9,004 nucleotides of DNA from an uncultured Eggerthellaceae bacterium (lineage in GTDB: Bacteria; Actinomycetota; Coriobacteriia; Coriobacteriales; Eggerthellaceae): the NCBI GenBank assembly GCA_934645125.1, contig CAKUDT010000041.1, positions 1 through 9,004 on the forward strand. Reading direction: 5' to 3'. The translations under genes and the position numbers were made by a program. Positions 1-7,389 of this stretch are shown here, piece after piece (within the stretch, counting starts at the first letter, position 1; each line of letters begins with the position of its first letter). The notes beneath the pieces are model-generated. The model was given only the letters and a program-made list of their open reading frames with translations. It ran no database searches and was not told the DNA's origin.

Positions 1-2657
1 CCTTCAGAGAATTCAACGCCCGTCAGACCCATTGCCTCGAAAGCGCCTGATAGCTGGCCGCTTTCATCGGGCGTGCGTGAGAATCCAACATACGGAACGC
101 TGTTGTCATCGGAGCCATCGGTACGGTCTTCGTACGTAACGCTTGGCAGCGCGATATGCGTGTTCAGCTTAAGTTTTTGCTTGCCACGCGGCGAAAAGCC
201 CGAAATGTACCAGCGACCCCTTGTCTCGTCATCCGACTCAACGTCAATATCGTAGGTGTAGTCGCCCAGCTGCCAGAAGTCATCGATGTACGTATTTTCG
301 TTCAGCGCGCCTTCCTTCACGTGGTGGAACAGCGCGGTAAGCGTCAGGGGCGCCTCAACAACCTGGGTCTCCTCGACCAAGTTAACGCCATCGCGCGTGT
401 AGCCATCAAACACCCACTCGTCAGTAGTGGTCACATACGGAACCGGCAGCTTGGAAAGGGCTTCGCCAGGCAGATAGTACGCCACCAGTTCATCGTCGGT
501 GGAACCCTTTTCGGAATCAATCACGTAATCAACGCGATAGCCTTCCGCATAATGGACGTAATTGAACACATCGTAATAGCCTTCGGTAAAGCTCACGTCC
601 GAGCTCAAATACGAGCGCTCAGAGTAATTGCCCGTAACGGGAACAAGGCCCTCGCGCGGAACAATCTTGTAGTCACCCAAGGGAATATCGGCGAACTTGA
701 CAATGAAGTACTCGTTGAACGTGCTGCGCTCGCAGCTTACCGGGCTATACGTTGTGCCATCGGTCGCGCGCAGCGTAATACCGGGGTCGGCCTGGCCCTC
801 CATCTGCTCGAACCATGCCTGCAGCTCAAGGGTACCCACAATAGCCGCAACGCCTCCCGTGCCCGTCTGGCGCGCGTTCTTGAACGTTTCCGTGGCGGCC
901 GCAAGCGTTGCCTGCTCCTGGTCAACGGCATCCTGTGTGGCAGACGCATCAGTTGCCACGTTTGCCGCATGGCTGATAGCCGCAGACAGCGTGTCGTACG
1001 TTTCCTGCGTCACCCACATCTCATCAGGAGAAACATCGGAGCCATCGGCGCTTGCAACAGCGGTGCGCAGCATGGCGCGCGCATCATCAAGCGCACGAAG
1101 AAGATCGGTCATGTCTGCTTTTTCATGACCCTCGTTTGATTCCACCGTAATGCACGCCAGCACCGTGTACGAATTTTCGGTCGTAGACGTGTAATCGGTT
1201 GCCTTAGCGCGTGCCCAGTAGACACCCGGCTTCGCGGTGGACAGGGTGCGCGGCGTCCAGCCACTCACCACCACGTCGTCTTTCGTGCTGCCATCGGCGT
1301 ATTTCACAGCCACCTTAATGGGCAGATTCACGCTTTCGCCCTGCTTCACCTTCAGCTGGATGGCCTCAACGCCTTCCGCTGCAGGGGCAGCGGCTCCCAC
1401 CGCAATTTGCGCCTGATAAGCCGATCCCGCATAGTCAGCGGAATCAATCGACGCATCCAAAGACAGAAAGCCCGTGAAGTCCTGCAGCGAGAAACCATCG
1501 ATCAGCGATAAATCGAAGGAAAATTCGCCTTGCTCGTTTGCGGTGGCTGCAGCAAGCTTTGTGGTGGTCTGGTTCCAATAGCTCGTACCGGTCACCGAGC
1601 TCAGCGTAACCGCTGCGCCCGCAAGCGTGGTACCGCTTATCATCGCTTGATCAGCGGAAACACCTAACGGTGCCTTAATGGCAAACGGTTTGTAGCCAAA
1701 ATCAGCCACAGCGCCCTGCGCGCCAATAGTCACATCCTGCGTCGCCTTCGGACGAGCGTAACCTGGAATGTCGTTCGTGACCGACTCGCCCGACAAGACA
1801 TCGCCCGCAGAGAAGAACTCGCTCAACTCTTTATCGCTGGAAAGCGTGGTTACATTCTTGCCGTAATAAACGCTCGAATCAAGTACGGCGCCCGAATCAA
1901 TATCCACGGCGCGCTTCGTGTACGTAAGCGGATCCACTATGCACACGCCCTGGACGCTTTGCAGGTTGTGAGCATTGTTGTTCGTGGTAAGCAGGCGCAC
2001 GTAGCACGGCGAAGCGTAGTAGCCGCCATCGAATTTCGGCTGGAAGGCATCCGCGGAAACTTCCGTAAGCGCGGGAACCTCAATCGCGGCATCGAACATG
2101 CCGGCAAACGAACCGCTTGCAAGCGAGGTTACGCCCTTTAGACCCGTGAAGCTTATGGCATCTCCCCAGAGTTGCTGGCTGCCGGCCGCCTTGAAGGCGT
2201 CTTCGCAGATAGTCGTGACCGAATCAGGGATATAAACGCTGGTCAGATTATTGTTTTCGAAAGCACTTTTTCCAATGTACGTCAGATTTGATCCCAGGGT
2301 AACCGATGTCAAACGCTTTCCCTTGAATACGTCCGCCGCAATACCGCACACCGGAAGACCCTCGATCTCATCAGGAATAACCACGCGCGACGACGTTCCG
2401 CTGTACGCAGTGATAACGCCTGCAGTACCTGTTTCCGCATCAAGGCCCATCTTGAACGTCAGGCCCTCTGCCGTGGTTACGCTATAAGCGGTATCACCGA
2501 CATCCGCGGCAACAACACCCGACGCGCCCGCAGTCGCTGTTGCCAAGGCTTCCTCTGCCGCTACCGCAGGCAAGGGAAGCATCGAGGTCACCAACAACGC
2601 GGACATCACCGCGCCGACCACTCGGCTTCCTCTTTTCTTTTTAAGCTCCTTCACCAT
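1..2657 (-). CDS. Secreted BspA-type leucine-rich-repeat surface protein with FIVAR module (3' end beyond window)
   Basis: This minus-strand frame stays open for 885 codons from 2657 to the left edge, so the C-terminus is missing. It starts MVKELKKKRGSRVVGAVMSA: basic residues, a hydrophobic core (about 14-30) and a likely signal-peptidase site after AVA or VAA (about 33-34). Residues about 92-160 are LRR_5/BspA-like (VVIPDEIEGLPVCGI, SAFENNNLTSVYIPDSV). Residues about 330-420 and 430-505 look like beta-sandwich or Ig-like segments. Residues about 516-596 are FIVAR-like helices. Residues about 695-778 resemble an InlB/Listeria-Bacteroides repeat (GYTRDG...LTLTALF). Residues 800-885 begin a second LRR array (GAFEAMGLTGVEFSE). 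Such proteins are usually cell-surface adhesins; an anchor may lie off-window. I chose the ATG at 2657 because AAAGGA sits 5 nt upstream. An in-frame ATG at 2663 abuts the same SD, and a GTG lies at 2654. It follows the peptidase gene by 63 nt and may be cotranscribed. Ligand and precise role are unknown. Confidence 0.85.
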   Translation of the reverse strand, partial: MVKELKKKRGSRVVGAVMSALLVTSMLPLPAVAAEEALATATAGASGVVAADVGDTAYSVTTAEGLTFKMGLDAETGTAGVITAYSGTSSRVVIPDEIEGLPVCGIAADVFKGKRLTSVTLGSNLTYIGKSAFENNNLTSVYIPDSVTTICEDAFKAAGSQQLWGDAISFTGLKGVTSLASGSFAGMFDAAIEVPALTEVSADAFQPKFDGGYYASPCYVRLLTTNNNAHNLQSVQGVCIVDPLTYTKRAVDIDSGAVLDSSVYYGKNVTTLSSDKELSEFFSAGDVLSGESVTNDIPGYARPKATQDVTIGAQGAVADFGYKPFAIKAPLGVSADQAMISGTTLAGAAVTLSSVTGTSYWNQTTTKLAAATANEQGEFSFDLSLIDGFSLQDFTGFLSLDASIDSADYAGSAYQAQIAVGAAAPAAEGVEAIQLKVKQGESVNLPIKVAVKYADGSTKDDVVVSGWTPRTLSTAKPGVYWARAKATDYTSTTENSYTVLACITVESNEGHEKADMTDLLRALDDARAMLRTAVASADGSDVSPDEMWVTQETYDTLSAAISHAANVATDASATQDAVDQEQATLAAATETFKNARQTGTGGVAAIVGTLELQAWFEQMEGQADPGITLRATDGTTYSPVSCERSTFNEYFIVKFADIPLGDYKIVPREGLVPVTGNYSERSYLSSDVSFTEGYYDVFNYVHYAEGYRVDYVIDSEKGSTDDELVAYYLPGEALSKLPVPYVTTTDEWVFDGYTRDGVNLVEETQVVEAPLTLTALFHHVKEGALNENTYIDDFWQLGDYTYDIDVESDDETRGRWYISGFSPRGKQKLKLNTHIALPSVTYEDRTDGSDDNSVPYVGFSRTPDESGQLSGAFEAMGLTGVEFSE

Positions 2658-2669
2658 CCCCATCCTTTC
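2657..2669 (-). promoter_or_regulatory. Shine-Dalgarno deciding the LRR gene start
   Basis: The minus strand reads GAAAGGATGGGG before ATG 2657. AAAGGA lies 5 nt upstream of this ATG, which is good spacing. The in-frame ATG at 2663 overlaps the SD itself, so 2657 is the preferred initiation codon. Confidence 0.5.
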
Positions 2670-2700
2670 GCTTGTAGGAACGACTTTCTGATATCATTCG

Positions 2701-2719
2701 GCGCCGCTTATTGCTGCGC
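2701..2719 (-). other. Imperfect hairpin just after the peptidase stop codon
   Basis: Directly after the TAA of the peptidase gene, the minus strand reads GCGCAGCAATAAGCGGCGC. It can fold as a stem of six pairs with one A-G mismatch and an AATAA loop. No run of T follows, so it is not a convincing intrinsic terminator. It lies in the 63-nt gap before the LRR gene and might instead be an mRNA-stability element between two cotranscribed genes. Confidence 0.3.
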
Positions 2720-2720
2720 G

Positions 2721-5700
2721 TTATTGACAGACAATTGCTTCGTATTTCTCCGTTGCCTGCGTCAAGCTCTCCAGCTGCTTTTGCAGATCGTCATTCGTGT
2801 GCAGCGCGCTATTTTTCCAGGAAATCGCCTGATCAATTGCCTGAATAAAGGCAAGGCGCTCATCGGAGACCTGCGAAGTAAAGCGGCTTGACAGCGCACG
2901 CGACTGATACAAAACCGCCTTTGCGTGATAAATCGCAGCGTCAAGCGCGCTCACATTGTCCTGGTCAAGCGGCGCACCGATCTGCGTATTCTGGTCGAAC
3001 AAGGCTTCTGCCGCGCGAAGTGCCTGCAATGCTTCCTCGATCTGCGTGGCGGTTAGCGATGAATTACCTATCAGCTGCTCTGCCGCGTCAATCGCCTTCT
3101 GCAGCGCCTCATGGGTTGCCGCACTTGCCCACGCTACACCGCTTGCCACGTGGTCGCCGCTTTCGGCAACTATAACGCCCGCCTTTTTCTGCTTTGCCAG
3201 CGCAATCTCGTCCGTTAGCGGCTTAAATGCTTCCTCATCAGCGGAAACGCCTTCTTTCAAACCCTGCTTGCGGGCCGCCTGGAAGCTTTCTATGCCGCTT
3301 TCCAGCTTGGAAATGGCGGCAGAGACTTCTTCGTCGGTGGCAAGAATGCGATCGTACGTTGCGCGCGCCTGCGTAATCTTGTTGTTGAATTTGAACTTAG
3401 CCGAAGACGTTGCCCAGAAGCGCGACACCGGAACATCCTTACCGTCTTTGCTAGTCATCGTCCAGTCGTACGCTTGCTGTGCCTTCTCTATGGTGTTCAA
3501 AAGCTGAATCTTCAGAGCAGAATAATTCTGAATGGACTTTCTAATCTGCGATGACATGCTGTCAATTTGCTCCTGGTAAGAAAGAATCGCCTCGGGTTCA
3601 AGATCTGCGCCCGCCTCATACGCATCAACTTCATCCAAAAGTTCCTGCGCCTGCGCAAGAATGCCTTCCAGATCTTGCTGCTGTTCAGGGGTCAGCGTAT
3701 CTTTCTCCAGCAGCTGGTTTGCCGCCGTCTGCGATGCCGTAATATTCGAGCGGCTGGTGGTAACCACGGTGTATGCCGGGTCGCTGAACAGGCCGTTTCC
3801 GTCTTTGCCGTAGCAGGTGATCTGCATGCCGGGCGTCAGCGAAATCTCGGAAGGCAGAATCTTCTCGAACGCACCTTCGGCATCGGTTCTGCCCTGAATG
3901 CGCTTCGAACCTACCACGAACATAAGCGGCTGGTTCGGATCCGCCGTGCCACGCACAATGCGCTCGTTCGGCTTGACGGGTTCAAGGGAAGGCTTCGTTA
4001 CCGGGAAGTACAAATCCTGCTCATCGGCGGGATATTCCATGGTCGAGCGAATCATCAACGCGCCATCGATCTCTTCGTTGGAAAGCGGCGAGAGATTCTG
4101 GCTTGAGTACACATACGAAAAGCTGCCGTCGCCCGAAGGATCAATGCCCACCTGGAACGGCGTTGAACTCGTGCTGGGGATAGTCAAAGCAATGTAATAC
4201 GGATTGCTCGTTTTCACCTGATATTCGCGCAGGTCAACGGTCTGTTCCGAACCCGGCTCCAACGTAACGTCAATCGGCCCTGCCAACACGTTCGTGCGGC
4301 CGCGCTTATCCTTTTCCAGAATGGAAAGCTTCGCCTGCGTACCCGCATACAAATATGACGAAGTGGGCAAGCAGAACGTTGCGGAAGCAACAATGCTATC
4401 GGCCTTCGTCGGCACGAAGCACACTGCGCAACCGGCGTAACCGCCCTGGCCAACAACGAAGTTACCCGTCATGCGACCGCCATCATGCGATTGGGTGGAA
4501 GACAGGCGCTCTACTTCGGGGGACAACGCAATCTCAACATCATTCTGACCTGCAGAAACGGTCACTTCGACATCTTTTCCCTCGTAACCGCTCTTGTAAA
4601 CGCGCAGCGTGTACATGCCCTCGGGCAAATCGGCAATGGCAAGCGAGCCATTAGCGGCCGACTCATAAACCGTAGTGTCGGGTCCGTTCACCACGCGCAC
4701 GCGCGCGCCCTCAAGGGGCTGGCCAGCAGCATCTTTCATCGTGGCGGAAATGCTGCCCAAACCCTTTTTCGTAAGCTGGACATCAACCACATTCGCCTGG
4801 CCTTCGGCAAGGGTCACTTCTTGCTCAAATGGCTCATAGCCAAAAACATCGCAGGTCAACGTGTATGTTCCCACTTTATGTTTCAGCGAATACGCACCGG
4901 TAGCCGCATCGGCAGGTGCCGTCTGACCCGTCTCGCGAATGATCACTTTTGCGTCAACGGGCGCACCGTTGCACGTAACGGAACCAGTGAGCGTTGCCAC
5001 GCTTGACCCCAGCGCCACACTCACGGCATCGTAGGCGTCCACACAGCCATAGCCATACCCCATGTTCGGGCTTTCGGGATATTCCGCATCGGTAAGCTCC
5101 GTGGCGGTATCTTCCAGAATTTGCTGAATATCATAGCTGGTCAGCGAGCTATCAGCGGACTTCAACAGCGCCGCCGCACCCACCACGCACGGCGTTGCCA
5201 TGGACGTGCCGCTCAGATACAGGTAGCCACCGCGGCCGGCAGAGCGAATGGCCACACCAGGCGCCGAGATCTCTGGCTTAATGGCAGTCTTGTCGCCAAT
5301 AACCGGCGATGGGCCCTTCTTCGAGAACGATGCAAGCTTTCCATCGGCGTCAACGGCCGCAACCGTGAAGCATTCCTCGTACGAACCAGGGGAAGCAATC
5401 GAGCCCGGCCCAGGAAGATCTTCGCCCGAAACTTGGTTGCCCGCTGCAAATACGGGAAGAATGCCCGCAGCGCGCCACGCCTGAACGTACTGCTGGTACC
5501 AGCCATTAGAGCCATCGGAAGAGCCCCAAGAATTGTTGATGATAGAAGGCGCGTTGCGTACGTCCCCACCAGGGGAAAGCATCCATTCGGCGCCGCGAAT
5601 CAGCGCGTCATCGGTGGATGCACCTGCGTCATCGAATACGCGTGCGGTAATGAACTTCGCATCGGGCGCCATGCCCACCGCGTTCACCGTTTGCGTTTGG

Positions 5701-6500
5701 CCGTCTTCGGTTGTTTCGGTTTCCGAACCCAAGATGGTGCCCATAACATGCGTGCCGTGAAGGACGTTTTGCGCCTCGTTCGGATTCGACGTGCTGCCAA
5801 TGCAGTCCGCGTAATAGCCGTCGTACGTTATTTGTCCCGTCTGGGCGTCATATCCCAAAAACTTCGTCTTGAGCGCAGGGTTTTCCACGTCAACCGCGGT
5901 GTCAAGAATGCCAACAACAACACCCGCGCCGGTCACGCCATATTCGGACCACACATTATTCGCGCCCACTTGCGCAATGTTCCATTCCACTTCCGTTTTA
6001 TCCACGGAAAGGTTTTGCACGGCTGCGCCGCTATCCACAATAGGCTCAATCTGGGACACCGTGCCGTTCAGCGTGATGGATTGCACGTCGCCGCTTTGGG
6101 CCAACGACTCAAGAGCCGATGCCTTCGCAACAATATGCATGCCGTTGACTACATAGAACTGCTCGTAGCTTTCAACGGTTCCTTCGTCGATTTGCTCATC
6201 AAGCCAGTCCACGTACGGGTCTTGCGTGCGCATGGCCGTGTCCTGCAGCGCGCCCACAACCTCTTTGCGCAGCTCATCAGAGGTTGGCGCCGGATCATCG
6301 GATTCCGCCATAAGCGACGTCTGGTCAAGAGAAGCCTGCTCCTTGAACAGAACCATGACGTCATGGAAGGCATCGGGTCGGCCTTCATTCGGGACAAAAG
6401 ATCCTTCGATATGACCTGGGATAATGCAATATACGCCGACGCTGGAGCCACAATACTGAAAGCAACGGCGGGGACGCACGTGAGACAAAGCAAAAGGCAA
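2721..6500 (-). CDS. Bacillopeptidase-F-like S8 subtilisin with CnaB, Ig-like and FIVAR modules; N-terminus frameshifted
   Basis: This is a secreted subtilisin-type serine endopeptidase. Numbering is from the open frame at 6500, where TTG is only a formal start. Residues about 95-152 resemble an I9-like propeptide (QFYVVNGMHIVAKASALESL). The S8 domain spans about 170-495: Asp200 in GILDTAVD, His248 in HGTHVMG, oxyanion Asn355 in AAGN and Ser433 in GTSMATP. All key residues are present, and the spacing fits the bacillopeptidase F group. Residues about 502-577 and 582-660 are two CnaB/carboxypeptidase-regulatory-like modules. About 665-835 is an unassigned beta-rich region and about 835-915 is Ig-like (RIVRGTADPNQPL). 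Residues about 920-1000 are charged and helical, followed by three FIVAR-like segments (about 1000-1080, 1090-1170, 1183-1259). There is no LPxTG or C-terminal membrane helix; the protein ends AIVCQ. In this frame residues 1-26 are not signal-like. A good signal peptide lies in another frame just upstream, so the gene carries an N-terminal frameshift or the sequence has a one-base error. One inserted base would give about 1274 residues from TTG 6544. Substrate is unknown. Confidence 0.9.
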   Translation of the reverse strand: MPFALSHVRPRRCFQYCGSSVGVYCIIPGHIEGSFVPNEGRPDAFHDVMVLFKEQASLDQTSLMAESDDPAPTSDELRKEVVGALQDTAMRTQDPYVDWLDEQIDEGTVESYEQFYVVNGMHIVAKASALESLAQSGDVQSITLNGTVSQIEPIVDSGAAVQNLSVDKTEVEWNIAQVGANNVWSEYGVTGAGVVVGILDTAVDVENPALKTKFLGYDAQTGQITYDGYYADCIGSTSNPNEAQNVLHGTHVMGTILGSETETTEDGQTQTVNAVGMAPDAKFITARVFDDAGASTDDALIRGAEWMLSPGGDVRNAPSIINNSWGSSDGSNGWYQQYVQAWRAAGILPVFAAGNQVSGEDLPGPGSIASPGSYEECFTVAAVDADGKLASFSKKGPSPVIGDKTAIKPEISAPGVAIRSAGRGGYLYLSGTSMATPCVVGAAALLKSADSSLTSYDIQQILEDTATELTDAEYPESPNMGYGYGCVDAYDAVSVALGSSVATLTGSVTCNGAPVDAKVIIRETGQTAPADAATGAYSLKHKVGTYTLTCDVFGYEPFEQEVTLAEGQANVVDVQLTKKGLGSISATMKDAAGQPLEGARVRVVNGPDTTVYESAANGSLAIADLPEGMYTLRVYKSGYEGKDVEVTVSAGQNDVEIALSPEVERLSSTQSHDGGRMTGNFVVGQGGYAGCAVCFVPTKADSIVASATFCLPTSSYLYAGTQAKLSILEKDKRGRTNVLAGPIDVTLEPGSEQTVDLREYQVKTSNPYYIALTIPSTSSTPFQVGIDPSGDGSFSYVYSSQNLSPLSNEEIDGALMIRSTMEYPADEQDLYFPVTKPSLEPVKPNERIVRGTADPNQPLMFVVGSKRIQGRTDAEGAFEKILPSEISLTPGMQITCYGKDGNGLFSDPAYTVVTTSRSNITASQTAANQLLEKDTLTPEQQQDLEGILAQAQELLDEVDAYEAGADLEPEAILSYQEQIDSMSSQIRKSIQNYSALKIQLLNTIEKAQQAYDWTMTSKDGKDVPVSRFWATSSAKFKFNNKITQARATYDRILATDEEVSAAISKLESGIESFQAARKQGLKEGVSADEEAFKPLTDEIALAKQKKAGVIVAESGDHVASGVAWASAATHEALQKAIDAAEQLIGNSSLTATQIEEALQALRAAEALFDQNTQIGAPLDQDNVSALDAAIYHAKAVLYQSRALSSRFTSQVSDERLAFIQAIDQAISWKNSALHTNDDLQKQLESLTQATEKYEAIVCQ

Positions 6501-6544
6501 AGGGCAAGCGAAATGGCTTTCTTCGCCGCTAACGTTCTAGACAA
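6422..6544 (-). pseudogene. Out-of-frame signal peptide of the S8 peptidase (frameshift junction about 6422-6434)
   Basis: Read from TTG 6544 on the minus strand, this frame gives MSRTLAAKKAISLALCLLLC followed by LTCVPAVAFSIVAPASA. That is a basic n-region, a leucine-rich core and AxA cleavage motifs (AVA, ASA), a textbook Sec signal. The mature peptidase (PGHIEGSFVPNEGRPDAFHD) begins immediately afterwards but in the frame offset by one base, and the peptidase frame itself is closed upstream by TAG at 6539-6537. The two halves abut at about 6434-6422, so a single missing base would explain the break. There is no ATG in the signal frame. TTG 6544 has AGAAAG 9 nt upstream; GTG 6580 and TTG 6604 are alternative starts, and the frame is closed upstream by a TGA near 6660. 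The run around the junction contains no homopolymer of four or more. Confidence 0.8.
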
Positions 6545-6612
6545 GAGGACCCACTTTCTTACGATTGCGGATAAAAGCACGGATGCGAGGTTGTGCCGCG
6601 GCAATGAGATGA

Positions 6613-6628
6613 AACCGTGCAGACGGTT
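6613..6628 (-). other. Small hairpin in the peptidase leader
   Basis: A perfect 6-bp inverted repeat, AACCGT and ACGGTT, flanks a 4-nt loop. It lies upstream of all plausible start codons of the signal-peptide frame (6604, 6580, 6544), so it would be in the 5' untranslated region of the peptidase mRNA. It is short, and its function is unknown. Confidence 0.3.
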
Positions 6629-6659
6629 CCTCGCGCAGCTCGGCGTTTGAGCGCAGTTT

Positions 6660-6730
6660 CAGCTTTTATCCCTATTTAAGATTAATTTCAGAAAAGTATA
6701 CTATATTGTAAGAAGAATAAAGCAGTATCT
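6660..6730 (-). promoter_or_regulatory. AT-rich candidate promoter of the peptidase gene
   Basis: The stretch between the regulator gene and the peptidase is markedly AT-rich compared with its coding neighbours. On the minus strand it carries overlapping -10-like hexamers: TATAGT at 6705-6700 and TATACT at 6700-6695. No good -35 hexamer lies 16-18 bp further upstream, so this is a candidate only. It would give a leader of roughly 150 nt to TTG 6544. Confidence 0.35.
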
Positions 6731-6826
6731 TGAGAGATAGGCTGAAAATAGAGGCCACTATCGGCTTTTATGCGGGTTCAGAAAGAGGTTATCGCGACAG
6801 AGCAAAAGCGCGCGACAGGTACGCGA

Positions 6827-7249
6827 CTACTCTGCGCTCGAAGACTTTAACAGCACAATGCGATCAAGAAGCTGATGCCCCTGCGCAACGATATCTTCCA
6901 GCGACGCTTCTTCTTGTCTTTCCTGCTCAGAGAAAAGACCCGTGAATGTGTCTTCGCAACCCAACACCAGAGAAAGCTTGATGAGCGAGTCAAGGGAAAT
7001 CAGAGAGTCTTGCTCGAAACGTTTGAGCGAACCCAGGCTCACGCCCGATCGATGCGCCAGCGCGCTTTGGGAAAGATGCAGCTCTTTGCGGCGCATGCGC
7101 ATACGTTGCGCAATTTCGCGCGCAATGGCATCGGGCGTTTCGTGCGATGCGGTCGCCGTGCCATCCGAGGCATCTACGGCGCTCGGTACAGCAGAGGGCA
7201 TCTGGGTTTCCCCGAGTGCCCTCTGCGTGTTTTCAACGTTAGCTAACAT
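6827..7249 (-). CDS. XRE-family helix-turn-helix regulator, HipB-like
   Basis: This is a 140-residue DNA-binding protein. Residues about 43-105 form an XRE/HTH_3 domain: RMRRKELHLSQSALAHRSGV, then SLGSLKRFEQ (probable recognition helix), then SLDSLIKLSLVLGCEDTFTG. The pattern GVSLGSLKRFEQ...ISLDSLIKL...LGC is the style of HTH proteins that pair with HipA kinases. No hipA-like gene follows: the next gene on this strand is the S8 peptidase. The N-terminal 40 residues are low-complexity and probably disordered; the C-terminal tail (SLEDIVAQGHQLLDRIVLL) is helical. ATG 7249 is preceded by AAGG at 5-nt spacing. An in-frame ATG at 7201 (Met17) is a possible alternative start. A TAGCTAA palindrome covers the start codon and two more lie upstream, which suggests autoregulation. 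The gene diverges from an EamA transporter that it may also control. Target genes are inferred only. Confidence 0.85.
   Translation of the reverse strand: MLANVENTQRALGETQMPSAVPSAVDASDGTATASHETPDAIAREIAQRMRMRRKELHLSQSALAHRSGVSLGSLKRFEQDSLISLDSLIKLSLVLGCEDTFTGLFSEQERQEEASLEDIVAQGHQLLDRIVLLKSSSAE
7191..7226 (-). other. Strong 10-bp inverted repeat within the first codons of the regulator
   Basis: The arms GCAGAGGGCA (7191-7200) and TGCCCTCTGC (7217-7226) are perfect inverted copies with a 16-nt loop. They lie over codons 8-20 of the regulator. The alternative start ATG 7201 sits at the base of the stem, so an mRNA fold here could restrict initiation or hide Met17. On the plus strand the same hairpin is followed by GTGTTTT, which is only weakly terminator-like. 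The structure is seen directly; function is inference. Confidence 0.5.
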
Positions 7250-7257
7250 ATTAACCT
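7240..7257. promoter_or_regulatory. Operator-like site 1 (degenerate), over the regulator start codon
   Basis: TAGCTAACATATTAACCT matches 14 of 18 positions of the perfect palindrome at 7303-7320. It includes a separate perfect 10-bp palindrome, GTTAGCTAAC (7238-7247). It covers the ATG (7249-7247) and the AAGG ribosome-binding site of the regulator, as expected for an autorepression site. Confidence 0.5.
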
Positions 7258-7266
7258 TGTGGCGTG

Positions 7267-7272
7267 TTTATA
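7267..7272 (-). promoter_or_regulatory. Candidate -10 of the regulator gene
   Basis: TATAAA on the minus strand lies 17 bp upstream of ATG 7249. The -35 region about 17 bp further upstream is only AT-rich (TTTAAA-like), so the assignment is tentative. Sites 1 and 2 flank this position on both sides. Confidence 0.35.
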
Positions 7273-7302
7273 CTGCATTTGCTGTTTTATTTAAATATGT
7301 TA

Positions 7303-7320
7303 TAGCTAATATATTAGCTA
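7303..7320. promoter_or_regulatory. Operator-like site 2: perfect 18-bp palindrome
   Basis: TAGCTAATATATTAGCTA equals its own reverse complement over all 18 bases. It begins 63 bp from site 1 and 64 bp from site 3. It lies just upstream of the regulator's candidate -10 (TATAAA, minus strand 7272-7267). It is a probable binding site for a dimeric regulator, most simply the adjacent XRE protein. Confidence 0.6.
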
Positions 7321-7366
7321 ATGTATGGTATATATTACTCTTATTTATTCATAAGTCAAGCATTTA

Positions 7367-7384
7367 TAGCTAATATTTTAGCTA
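7367..7384. promoter_or_regulatory. Operator-like site 3: near-perfect copy
   Basis: TAGCTAATATTTTAGCTA differs from the perfect palindrome at 7303-7320 by one base in the spacer; both TAGCTAA/TTAGCTA half-sites are intact. It is the most distal copy from the regulator and lies between the regulator's upstream region and the TTGTTGACAA repeats. Confidence 0.6.
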
Positions 7385-7389
7385 CTTTT

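Noticed and set aside
156..1139. 327-codon plus-strand open frame
   Set aside because: It is antisense to the LRR protein and has an Arg/Val/Ile-rich shadow composition with no ribosome-binding site. The opposite strand gives a continuous 885-codon protein with a signal peptide and recognisable domains.
6422..6500. Programmed -1 ribosomal frameshift in the peptidase gene
   Set aside because: I see no X XXY YYZ slippery heptamer or downstream pseudoknot at the junction. A mutation or sequence error is simpler.
5121..6650. 509-codon plus-strand open frame opposite the peptidase gene
   Set aside because: It is the antisense shadow of the S8 gene. It is rich in Arg/His/Ala with no domain pattern, while the minus strand encodes an intact catalytic triad.
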